From: an uncultured Anaeroplasmataceae bacterium
GTDB lineage: Bacteria > Bacillota_I > Bacilli_A > Acholeplasmatales > Anaeroplasmataceae
Direction of reading: 5' to 3'
Length of the DNA stretch: 39,066 nt
Assembly (NCBI GenBank): GCA_934229535.1
Contig: CAKQDS010000017.1
Coordinates: 1-39,066, forward strand
Position 1 is the first letter of the stretch. Every line of letters starts with the position of its first letter. Below are positions 1 through 6,915 of the stretch, piece after piece. A model generated the notes under the pieces. That model did no database searches, was not told the DNA's origin, and saw only the letters and a program-made list of their open reading frames with translations. The position numbers were made by a program, and so were the translations under genes.

Positions 1-227
1 ATAGTATTATACATCATTTCAACTATTAAGTCAAGCATTATTTTTATTTTTTTCAACTTTTTATTTGGTTGAAATTTGGCTTATCTTTTGCAGCCGAATA
101 GTATTATATAACATTTGAACTATTAAGTCAAGCATTATTTTTATTTTTTTCAACTTTTATTTTTTGTTGAAATTTGGCCTTTTTTGTAGCCGAATAGTAT
201 TATACTACAAACCAATTAATATTGCAA
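1..227 (-). promoter_or_regulatory. Three tandem near-identical promoters firing leftwards off the window
   Basis: A unit of about 97 bp occurs twice (about 1-97 and 98-194) and a third time in part from 195. On the minus strand each copy carries a sigma-A type promoter with a 17-bp spacer: -35 TTGCAA at 222-227 with -10 TATAAT at 199-204; -35 TTGACT at 126-131 with TATAAT at 103-108; -35 TTGACT at 29-34 with TATAAT at 6-11. The two full units also contain an inverted repeat TTTCAAC/GTTGAAA (51-57/68-74 and 148-154/166-172). No ORF is seen here and transcription would run off the left edge. Closely spaced strong tandem promoters are typical of rRNA operons in Bacilli, so an rRNA or tRNA operon to the left is inferred, not seen. 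Confidence 0.8.
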
Positions 228-233
228 GTAGAA

Positions 234-267
234 AATTAAAAAAAGAAGTGAATTTTCATCACCTCTT
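234..267 (-). terminator. Intrinsic terminator after the GH105 gene
   Basis: On the minus strand the stem AAGAGGTGA / TCACTTCTT (one G-U pair, 7-nt loop) is followed by a run of seven T. The stem begins at the stop codon of the GH105 gene and separates it from the tandem promoters to its left. Confidence 0.8.
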
Positions 268-1397
268 TATAGGACTCTTTTAACCTCAGTATAAGCCATA
301 ATAAATGGACCAACGCCTTTAGCATCATTTTCTACTACTGGCTCTGAAATATAGTATTCATAGCTTCCATCTCGTCTACGATTGTCATCAGGACCTAGAC
401 CTGCTACAAGACAAATACCGCCAAGGTTTAATTCACCATCTTTATTAGATAGATATTTTTTACATACACCATTAAAAATATCCAGACCAATTTGTTTATA
501 TCTTGGAGGTAATATTCCTAGTCTTGCCCCCTTTAGAGCTGCAAAAGCAATCATTACACTTCCTGATGTTTCAAGATAATTACCTTCTCTTCCTATTTGA
601 TCAGGTACCTGATAGAACATCTTGCTTTCCTTATCCTGATATTGTAATAAGCCATCTATTATCTCTTTAAGTAAAGATGCAGTATAATGATATTCATCAT
701 ACATTTGCTCATCCATATAATCACATATATCAGCAAGGGCAACAGTAAACCAGCCAATACTTCTTAACCAAAAGTTTTTAGATAATCCTGTTTCTGGATC
801 TGCCCAAAACATTTTTTTCTCACTATCATAGCCATGATAATATAAATGCTTCTTTTCATCAAACATATGTTTTCTAACATTTTTTATTTGATTAAAAATA
901 TCATTATAGTTTTGCATCTTATTTCTTATTGTCTCATAACGAACATAAAAAGGTTGAGCCATATATAATCCATCAAGCCATACTTGATTTGGGTAAATTG
1001 CCTTATGCCAGAAATTTCCTTCCTTAGTTCTTGGCTGAGTTTTGATTTGTGAATAGGTCAATTCAATAGCCTTAGAATATTTCTCTTCACCAGTCATTTG
1101 ATATAAATCAAATAAAATTCTACTTTCACAAATATCATCTGTTGAATGCTTATCAGGATCATATCCTCTGATAGTTCCATCATCAAAAACATAATAATCA
1201 ACAAAATTCTTAACAAAATCAAAATATTTTTGTTCCTTTGTTTCCTTATAAAGTTCTAATAATGATGTCATCATACAACCATCAACATAATTCCAAACCG
1301 GTTTTCTTCCACTTCTTTTAGCTTCAATATTCCACAAAGGTAAATCTGGTTTTGACGTAATAAGCTTATCAATATAATCATCTATTAATTTATACAT
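267..1397 (-). CDS. Glycoside hydrolase family 105/88 (unsaturated rhamnogalacturonyl hydrolase)
   Basis: This 376-residue protein resembles YteR/YesR-type hydrolases, which remove the unsaturated galacturonyl residue left at the end of pectin fragments by lyases. It has no signal peptide, so it is probably cytoplasmic and acts on imported oligosaccharides. The family motifs are visible: DDICESR with Asp88, WLDGLYMAQPF with Asp142, and YYHGYD with His188, all close to the positions of the YteR catalytic and substrate residues (Asp88, Asp143, His189 from memory). The length matches the family. The ATG start has an AAAGGAGA site 7 nt upstream. It appears monocistronic, with its own promoter (1428-1455) and a terminator. 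The window also encodes a pectate lyase at 20951, which makes the kind of product this enzyme would use. The exact substrate is inferred. Confidence 0.88.
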   Translation of the reverse strand: MYKLIDDYIDKLITSKPDLPLWNIEAKRSGRKPVWNYVDGCMMTSLLELYKETKEQKYFDFVKNFVDYYVFDDGTIRGYDPDKHSTDDICESRILFDLYQMTGEEKYSKAIELTYSQIKTQPRTKEGNFWHKAIYPNQVWLDGLYMAQPFYVRYETIRNKMQNYNDIFNQIKNVRKHMFDEKKHLYYHGYDSEKKMFWADPETGLSKNFWLRSIGWFTVALADICDYMDEQMYDEYHYTASLLKEIIDGLLQYQDKESKMFYQVPDQIGREGNYLETSGSVMIAFAALKGARLGILPPRYKQIGLDIFNGVCKKYLSNKDGELNLGGICLVAGLGPDDNRRRDGSYEYYISEPVVENDAKGVGPFIMAYTEVKRVL

Positions 1398-1427
1398 TGT
1401 GTTTCTCCTTTACTTCCTTCATTAATG

Positions 1428-1455
1428 ATTATATCATCTTTTTATTTTTTTTCAA
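1428..1455 (-). promoter_or_regulatory. Promoter of the GH105 gene
   Basis: On the minus strand -35 TTGAAA (1450-1455) is separated by 16 bp from a perfect -10 TATAAT (1428-1433), about 30 bp upstream of the GH105 start codon. Confidence 0.65.
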
Positions 1456-1456
1456 C

Positions 1457-1882
1457 CTAATTGAGATTTTTACTTAAAAACGTCGAATTTTTAAATTTTG
1501 ATTTTTCTAGTTTTGTTTCATCAATATAGATACTATCATTGTCAACTTCTTTAAAGCCTAAATTTATAAATAAATCCTTAGTAATTTCATCAAAGGCAAT
1601 ACCAATTATCTCCTTAAGTCCTTTTTCCATTATTTTAGCTTCTAAATTGTTAAACAAATATTCACAAGTCATTGAATTCGGAATATTTTTAAATATGAAA
1701 TATCTTATTAATCCCTTTAATCCATATTCCTCATAAGAAATACATCCAACAATCTTATTATTATCTAATGCAATTATAGCATTACTGATTATATCATCAT
1801 CAATTTCCTTAATTGATGGCACATTTGTTAAAAATATTTTCAACAAATTATAATTACTACTATCAATATTATTAAATTCCAT
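1457..1882 (-). CDS. GNAT-like acetyltransferase (YwlB-like position)
   Basis: A 141-residue protein with the general pattern of a small GNAT acetyltransferase: a central segment with NNKIVGCISYEEYG resembling beta-strand 4, and a C-terminal KDLFINLGFKEV resembling the FYEKLGF motif near the family's C terminus. The acetyl-CoA loop is not clearly conserved, so activity is uncertain. Its ATG shares one base with the stop codon of the upstream spoIIR-like gene (TAATG), which indicates translational coupling. As I recall, Bacillus subtilis carries a GNAT gene (ywlB) near spoIIR and ywlC, so this may be its counterpart. The substrate is unknown. Confidence 0.6.
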   Translation of the reverse strand: MEFNNIDSSNYNLLKIFLTNVPSIKEIDDDIISNAIIALDNNKIVGCISYEEYGLKGLIRYFIFKNIPNSMTCEYLFNNLEAKIMEKGLKEIIGIAFDEITKDLFINLGFKEVDNDSIYIDETKLEKSKFKNSTFLSKNLN

Positions 1883-2367
1883 TATCCTATCATCCTTTTA
1901 TAACATTCATATAGAAAGCTTTTATATTCAACCTCTTCATCAGATGAGGTAGCTAAAAATTTAGGAAATATACTTCCCCACCAATTGTCTCCCATACCTT
2001 TATTTATTACAACATATAAGCAATAGCACTTTTCATTTAAAATAGCAGTATCATTATATGTTTTATTATATAAAATATGCTTATCAAAGCTAATCGTAGT
2101 TTTTATACCAAGCTCATCATTTATATCATTTTCAAGCAACTTATAGGTACTGTTTATGTTCTCAAAGGTTTCTTCAAAGCTAGTAGAAATTTGTTTGTTT
2201 AAATATTCAATAACATATTTCTTTACTACTTCCTTTGTATTTAAATCAGCTTCATCGTTAGAGTTTGGAATAATTCTTACTCTAATTTCTTTGTCTTTAA
2301 ATAAATTATTTATTATAAAAAGAAGGAGGATAACAACAAAAATAAAACATATTATCTTTTTCTTCAT
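1882..2367 (-). CDS. spoIIR: Stage II sporulation protein R (SpoIIR)-like secreted signalling protein
   Basis: A 161-residue protein beginning MKKK with one hydrophobic N-terminal segment (about residues 5-20), then RVRIIPNSNDEADLNTKEVV, which matches the RxxANSDSxxDQxLK motif of SpoIIR. Near the C terminus GMGDNWWGSIFPKF matches the family hallmark GxGxNWWCVLFPPLC, although the cysteines are missing. In sporulating Bacilli SpoIIR is secreted from the forespore and triggers SpoIIGA to process pro-sigma-E in the mother cell. The ATG at 2367 is preferred over an upstream TTG at 2400 because it follows AGAAGGGG by 8 nt. That site lies in a terminator-like hairpin (2368-2406). The order prfA-prmC-tsaC-spoIIR-GNAT resembles the B. 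subtilis locus. Whether it still works is unknown. Confidence 0.8.
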   Translation of the reverse strand: MKKKIICFIFVVILLLFIINNLFKDKEIRVRIIPNSNDEADLNTKEVVKKYVIEYLNKQISTSFEETFENINSTYKLLENDINDELGIKTTISFDKHILYNKTYNDTAILNEKCYCLYVVINKGMGDNWWGSIFPKFLATSSDEEVEYKSFLYECYKRMIG

Positions 2368-2406
2368 AAAAAAAGCCCCTTCTACTATCATTATTAGCAA
2401 AAGGGG
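2368..2406 (-). terminator. Terminator-like hairpin overlapping the spoIIR ribosome-binding site
   Basis: On the minus strand CCCCTT (2401-2406) can pair with AAGGGG (2376-2381), with a further CTA/TAG pairing inside the loop, followed by C and seven T (2368-2374). The T-run ends directly before the ATG of spoIIR, and AAGGGG is also that gene's Shine-Dalgarno sequence. It would end tsaC transcription and, in read-through RNA, hide the ribosome-binding site. Confidence 0.6.
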
Positions 2407-2418
2407 GTTATCTTATAC

Positions 2419-2967
2419 TTATTTATTTAAAATTTCTTTAATATCTGCAAGCTTAATTGCACCTTCACGTAAAATTTTAACATTATCATTTTCAATTTTT
2501 ACAACTGTTGAAGCTAAATTAGATGATTCACCACATGGCTTATATATTTCATCAACTAAATCCTTATATTTACTATAAATAGTCTCATAATCATTTAAAG
2601 CGACTGATCCTGAATCATTTACTGATGTAGTAGTCATTGGCCCAATTTCATTTAAAATCTTTAAAGCAAGCGTAGAATTGGGTATTCTAACACCAACAGT
2701 ATCAAAGCCAACAATATCACAAATATTTTCTTTAGCCTTTAAAATTAAAGTAAATGGTCCAGGCAAAAATGCATTTATAAGCTTTCTTGCTTCATCATTT
2801 AAATAAGCAATCTCTTCAATTTGTTCAATTGATGAGCATAAAACTGCAAGTGGCTTATCTAAAGGACGATTTTTAATTTTATATATTTTCATTTGAGAAG
2901 CTCTATCATATATAGAACAACCAATTCCATATACTGTATCAGTTGGAAAAATAAGTAATTTATTCAT
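2419..2967 (-). CDS. tsaC: Threonylcarbamoyl-AMP synthase (TsaC/YrdC type)
   Basis: This enzyme makes L-threonylcarbamoyl-AMP from threonine, bicarbonate and ATP, the first step of the t6A37 modification of ANN-decoding tRNAs. The 182-residue protein shows the YrdC-domain motifs FPTDTVYGIGC near the N terminus, KNRPLDKPLAVL, LPGPFTLILKAK, VGVRIPN and TTTSVNDSG. It has only the YrdC domain and lacks the C-terminal Sua5 domain found in the B. subtilis protein of about 346 residues. The ATG at 2967 (MNKLLIF) is preferred because GGAG lies 9 nt upstream; the frame could start earlier but without a good site. The start overlaps the end of prmC by 8 bp, indicating coupled translation. Confidence 0.93.
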   Translation of the reverse strand: MNKLLIFPTDTVYGIGCSIYDRASQMKIYKIKNRPLDKPLAVLCSSIEQIEEIAYLNDEARKLINAFLPGPFTLILKAKENICDIVGFDTVGVRIPNSTLALKILNEIGPMTTTSVNDSGSVALNDYETIYSKYKDLVDEIYKPCGESSNLASTVVKIENDNVKILREGAIKLADIKEILNK

Positions 2968-3817
2968 CAAAGCCATCTCCAATATAAACAAATAGCATTC
3001 TATCCTTACCCTCTAAATCCTTAATAACCTCACATTTAGCTGCTGGAAAATAGGCTTTAGCTAATGCAAGCATTTCTTCTTTCTTATCATAGCCGTGCTC
3101 AAAGCATAGCATAGCTTTGTTTTTAATTATATTCTTAACACCATTAAAGATAATGCGATAAAATTTTAAGCCATCACTTCCACCAAAAAGTGCCAATTTA
3201 GGTTCATTTTCTAGTACTAGTGGCATTACAATCTCATCATCTGGAATATATGGTGGATTTGATACAAAAATATCAAATTTTTTCCCTTGTAATGGTGTTA
3301 GCATATCTCCTTGTAAAAACAAAACATCAGCATTTAAACTTAAAGCATTTCTTTTAGCAATATCTAAAGCTTCAAAGCTAATATCTGTAGCAACAACCTG
3401 CATATTTGGTTCTTCCTTCTTTAGCGTGATACCAATACAACCACTACCACAGGCAACATCACATACATCTACCATTTGACCTTTAAAATACTTATCATAG
3501 CGATATAAAATATTTTCAACAAGCTCCTCAGTTTCAAAGCGTGGTATTAATACATTTTCATCAACATAAAAATCATAGCCATAAAAGCAGGCATTATGGG
3601 TTAAATATTGAACTGGCTTATTATGATTCAAATAAAAATCCAATAGCTTATTAAAATTTTGTAATTCATCATCTTTCACATCTTTATCTAAGGAATTAAA
3701 TAATTCATTACTTTTTAAATTACAAGCATATCCTAGAATGATAAAGGCTGCCCCCTCTTCAAGTCCACGCTCGTTAATTTGTTCTTTAGATTTTTTTAAT
3801 AGGTCCTTTATTTTCAT
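2960..3817 (-). CDS. prmC: Peptide chain release factor N5-glutamine methyltransferase PrmC (HemK)
   Basis: PrmC methylates the glutamine of the GGQ motif of release factors RF1 and RF2 using S-adenosylmethionine. The 285-residue protein has the helical N-terminal domain (about residues 1-75), the family signature around VLIPRFETEELV (89-100), the SAM-binding motif VCDVACGSGCIG (118-129) and the catalytic NPPY (187-190). The length is normal. The ATG has an AAAGGAAAAG site upstream. Its substrate RF1 is encoded by the next gene upstream (prfA), but a terminator and a likely promoter lie between them. Confidence 0.96.
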   Translation of the reverse strand: MKIKDLLKKSKEQINERGLEEGAAFIILGYACNLKSNELFNSLDKDVKDDELQNFNKLLDFYLNHNKPVQYLTHNACFYGYDFYVDENVLIPRFETEELVENILYRYDKYFKGQMVDVCDVACGSGCIGITLKKEEPNMQVVATDISFEALDIAKRNALSLNADVLFLQGDMLTPLQGKKFDIFVSNPPYIPDDEIVMPLVLENEPKLALFGGSDGLKFYRIIFNGVKNIIKNKAMLCFEHGYDKKEEMLALAKAYFPAAKCEVIKDLEGKDRMLFVYIGDGFDE

Positions 3818-3891
3818 ATTTTGTCTTTTCCTTTGTTTAGCATGGCTAAAAAGTAAAATTTTAGCCTAATCATATCCATTAGCATAATTTT

Positions 3892-3921
3892 GTTATATTT
3901 AAAATTCGGCAATTTTTGCAA
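3892..3921 (-). promoter_or_regulatory. Probable promoter of the prmC-tsaC-spoIIR operon
   Basis: On the minus strand -35 TTGCAA (3916-3921) and -10 TATAAC (3892-3897) are separated by 18 bp. It sits between the prfA terminator and prmC. The match is moderate and the spacer is one base longer than ideal. Confidence 0.45.
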
Positions 3922-3939
3922 TTAGCAGTAAAAAAAATT

Positions 3940-3986
3940 CAAAAACAAAAAATAAACAACATTATGTCAAAATAGACACAATGTTG
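3940..3986 (-). terminator. Intrinsic terminator of prfA
   Basis: On the minus strand a 12-bp stem with one mismatch (CAACATTGTGTC / GACATAATGTTG, 6-nt loop, 3957-3986) is followed by a T-rich tract. It lies just downstream of the prfA stop codon. Confidence 0.85.
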
Positions 3987-3993
3987 CAATATT

Positions 3994-5067
3994 TTATAGC
4001 TTTACATTCTCTTCAGCTGAAAGCTTCCTTCTTTGGTCCTCTTCAATTAATTGATTAATAACCAAATCAATTCTGCCATCCATTATTGCATCTAAACGAT
4101 TAATAGTAAAACCAATACGATGGTCAGTGCAACGATTTTGAGGGTAATTATAGGTTCTAATTTTTTCGCTTCGTTCACCATGACCAATTAATGACTGACG
4201 AGTAGCGCCTTCCTTTTCTTCCTTTTCTCTAACCATTTGATCATAAATTCTTGTCTTCAATAAAGCTAATGCAGCAGCCTTATTTTCATGCTGAGATCTA
4301 TGAATTTGACAAGCAACATACATACCTGTTGGAATATGAGTTACACGAACAGCTGAATATGTAGTATTTACACCCTGGCCACCAGGTCCTGATGAACAAA
4401 ATGTATCCACTCTAATATCATTCATATCAAGATCAAAATCAATTTCTGAAGCCTCAGGCATAACTAAAACAGTTGCAATTGAGGTATGAATTCTACCTTG
4501 TGACTCAGTTTCAGGAACTCTTTGAACACGATGTCCACCAGATTCATATTTCATATATGAATAAACACTATCACCACTTAGCATAAAGCTTACAAGTGAA
4601 TAGCCACCCATTTCTGATGGTACCATATCCATAACCTCTACCTTCCAGCCTTGAGCCTCAGCATACTTAGTATACATACGATATAGGTCACCTGCAAAAA
4701 TATTAGCCTCATCACCACCAACAGCACCTCTTATTTCAACAATAACATTCTTATCATCATTAGGGTCCTTTGGTAATAATAAAATCTTAATTTCTTCTTC
4801 AATTTTATCCATTCTAGCCAAATTTTCTTCAAGCTCCATTGCAGCCATTTCCTGCATTTCAGGATCTTTCTTCATTTCTTTTAAATCATCAATGCCATTT
4901 TCAAGCTTTGTATATTCTCTAAATAGCATTACTGGCTTTTCTAAAGAGCGTTGCTCCTTAGCAAGTCCAGTTAATTTTTTTACATCAGTTATAATGCTAG
5001 GATCTTGCATGAGTTCATTTATTTCCTCATATCGTTTCTCCATAGCCTTTAAACGTTCAACATACAT
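3994..5067 (-). CDS. prfA: Peptide chain release factor 1 (RF1)
   Basis: RF1 recognises UAA and UAG stop codons and triggers peptide release. The 357-residue protein has the N-terminal helical domain, the PxT-type codon-recognition motif RVPETE (P185-E-T187), and the catalytic GGQ in SSGPGGQGVNTT (residues 229-231), whose glutamine is the PrmC target. The PxT motif, rather than SPF, distinguishes it from RF2. The length is normal. GAGGAG lies about 10 nt before the ATG. The gene is 24 bp downstream of dnaB with no terminator between, so it probably belongs to the gdpP/rplI-dnaB-prfA transcript. Confidence 0.96.
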   Translation of the reverse strand: MYVERLKAMEKRYEEINELMQDPSIITDVKKLTGLAKEQRSLEKPVMLFREYTKLENGIDDLKEMKKDPEMQEMAAMELEENLARMDKIEEEIKILLLPKDPNDDKNVIVEIRGAVGGDEANIFAGDLYRMYTKYAEAQGWKVEVMDMVPSEMGGYSLVSFMLSGDSVYSYMKYESGGHRVQRVPETESQGRIHTSIATVLVMPEASEIDFDLDMNDIRVDTFCSSGPGGQGVNTTYSAVRVTHIPTGMYVACQIHRSQHENKAAALALLKTRIYDQMVREKEEKEGATRQSLIGHGERSEKIRTYNYPQNRCTDHRIGFTINRLDAIMDGRIDLVINQLIEEDQRRKLSAEENVKL

Positions 5068-5091
5068 TATTAAATGCTCCTCTATTAAATT

Positions 5092-6462
5092 TTATTCATT
5101 ATTATTAGTTTGCTGTCTTGTTATAGGGGTAAATTTAACTAATTCGCCTCTAAAATTAAATGGTAAACCACTACTTACAGCACCCTGACGGTTTTTAGCA
5201 ACTATTAAATCAGCCTCACCAACTCTTGGTGAATCCTTATTATAATAATCCTCACGATATAAAAACATAACAATGTCGGCATCCTGCTCAATACTTCCAG
5301 AATCTCTTAAATCTGATAGCTGGGGCTTTTTAGATGCTGCACCATTGCCATCCTTTCTTTGTTCAACACTACGTGACAATTGCGACAAAGCTAAAACTGG
5401 GACATTTAATTCCTTAGCCATTAGCTTTAATCCACGGGAAATTCTTGCGACCTCCTCTTGAGTGCTTCTTCTTCCACTATCATCCGTAATTAATTGTAGA
5501 TAATCAACAACAATAAAATCAAGTTTTCCTTCAGCAGCAAGCTTACGACATTTAGCTCGCATATTTGATACAGTAATCGAAGCAGTATCATCAAAATATA
5601 GATTATATTTTTTTAAATTATCAGCCGCACGTTGAATTTGCTTTATATTATATCCAGCATCAATATCAAATTTACCAGTAACTATATTACCAAGTGGTAC
5701 CTCTGATACAGATGAAAGCATTCTTTCTACTAGCTGCTCACTTGTCATTTCCAATGAAAATATAGCAACACCAGCAGTACCATTTTTATTATTTTTAGCA
5801 ACATTGTAGGCTAAATTCAAAGCCATTGCTGATTTACCCATTGCGGGACGGGCAGCTAAAATAATAAGTGCTCCTGGCTGAAAGCCATTTGTTAAATGAT
5901 TTAAGCTATAAAATCCTGTGTCAAGTCCAGTAATGTCACCAGTCATATTGTGACGAATATTAATATTATCAAGCACTGTGTTACTTAAATTTATTATATT
6001 TTGAAAATCGCCGACCTTACGTCTAGAGCTTAATTCAAAAACAACACGTTCTATATTTTCAATAAAATCAAAGGCTGAAACCTTACCATCATAGCCCTTT
6101 TGAGCTAGCTCATTTAAAGAATTAATAGTATTTCTTTTTAATGAGGCATTAGAAACTAAGCCTATATAGGTATCTATATTAAGCGTTGAATAGGTTGAAT
6201 CATATAATGATGAAAGATATTCTAATCCTCCAGCCTCATTATATAAATTATTAGTGTTTAGCCACGCTGAAATTGTTGTTATATCAATATGGGAATCCAT
6301 TTGCATAAGGCCAATCATCGCTCTAAAAATAATACGATTTTTAGGATCATAAAAATCATCCTCCTTAAGCGCATCACTGGCATTAACAATTAACTTTTCA
6401 TCAATTAAAATTGCACCTAAAATTGCCTGTTCAGCCTCTAGGTTTTTAGGAATTTCATTCAT
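5092..6462 (-). CDS. dnaB: Replicative DNA helicase DnaB (DnaC in Bacillus nomenclature)
   Basis: This is the hexameric 5'-3' helicase that unwinds DNA at the replication fork. The 456-residue protein has the N-terminal primase-interacting domain (about 1-110), a linker, and the RecA-like domain with Walker A ARPAMGKS (204-211), Walker B FIVVDYLQL and the conserved LSQLSRSVEQR and SDLRDSGSIEQDAD motifs. No intein is present. Its ribosome-binding site TAGGAG overlaps the TAG stop codon of the upstream gdpP-rplI fusion, so translation is probably coupled to production of the L9 end. The order L9-DnaB is conserved in Bacilli. Confidence 0.97.
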   Translation of the reverse strand: MNEIPKNLEAEQAILGAILIDEKLIVNASDALKEDDFYDPKNRIIFRAMIGLMQMDSHIDITTISAWLNTNNLYNEAGGLEYLSSLYDSTYSTLNIDTYIGLVSNASLKRNTINSLNELAQKGYDGKVSAFDFIENIERVVFELSSRRKVGDFQNIINLSNTVLDNINIRHNMTGDITGLDTGFYSLNHLTNGFQPGALIILAARPAMGKSAMALNLAYNVAKNNKNGTAGVAIFSLEMTSEQLVERMLSSVSEVPLGNIVTGKFDIDAGYNIKQIQRAADNLKKYNLYFDDTASITVSNMRAKCRKLAAEGKLDFIVVDYLQLITDDSGRRSTQEEVARISRGLKLMAKELNVPVLALSQLSRSVEQRKDGNGAASKKPQLSDLRDSGSIEQDADIVMFLYREDYYNKDSPRVGEADLIVAKNRQGAVSSGLPFNFRGELVKFTPITRQQTNNNE

Positions 6463-6471
6463 AGCCTACTC

Positions 6472-6915
6472 CTATTTTTCAATAACGTTTATTGCAAATT
6501 GGGCAACGATATCTTTATCTAATTGAACATTTGCAGTATAGATTCCTACAGAATTAATATCCGCAGGTAATTCGATCTTTCTCTTGTCAAGATGAATTCC
6601 TGTTTGAGCTTCAAATTCATCAGAAACCTGCTTTGTAGTAATATGACCAAATGCTTTACCATCAGCACCCATCTTAATATAAATATTAATAGTTTTACCA
6701 TCAATATCCTTTTTAATCGTTTCAAGGAATTTATGATGATTTTCAGCATCAATTCTTTCTTGCTCTTGTGCTTCCTTTAAAGCCTTCAAATTAGCTTCAT
6801 TAGAAATTACAGCAAGCTTATTAGTAATAAGATAATTTGCATAGCCATTTGCTACATCAATAATATCATCCTTTTTACCTTTTCCTTTAACATCCTCTAA
6901 TAAAATAACTTTCAC
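6472..6915 (-). CDS. rplI: Candidate internally initiated bL9 reading frame within the fusion
   Basis: Codon 668 of the fusion is GTG (6913-6915) and falls exactly where the initiator Met of normal bL9 stands (MKVILLEDVKG becomes VKVILLEDVKG). The 147 codons that follow match the usual bL9 length. Seven nt upstream is GGTGA, part of a broken match (AAG..GGTGA) to the Shine-Dalgarno consensus AAGGAGGTGA. The main start of the fusion has the same layout: GGTGA, 6 nt, GTG AAA. Internal initiation would give free bL9 for the ribosome beside the membrane-bound fusion. This is an inference from position and sequence; it is not proven that this GTG is used. Confidence 0.45.
   Translation of the reverse strand: MKVILLEDVKGKGKKDDIIDVANGYANYLITNKLAVISNEANLKALKEAQEQERIDAENHHKFLETIKKDIDGKTINIYIKMGADGKAFGHITTKQVSDEFEAQTGIHLDKRKIELPADINSVGIYTANVQLDKDIVAQFAINVIEK

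Noticed and set aside
1..207. The tandem unit as insertion-sequence ends or a mobile repeat
   Set aside because: No transposase, terminal inverted repeats or target duplication; aligned -35/-10 boxes explain the conservation.
6546..6780. Overlapping ORFs on both strands inside the bL9 part of the fusion
   Set aside because: Out-of-frame shadows without RBS or family features; the in-frame bL9 is fully conserved.
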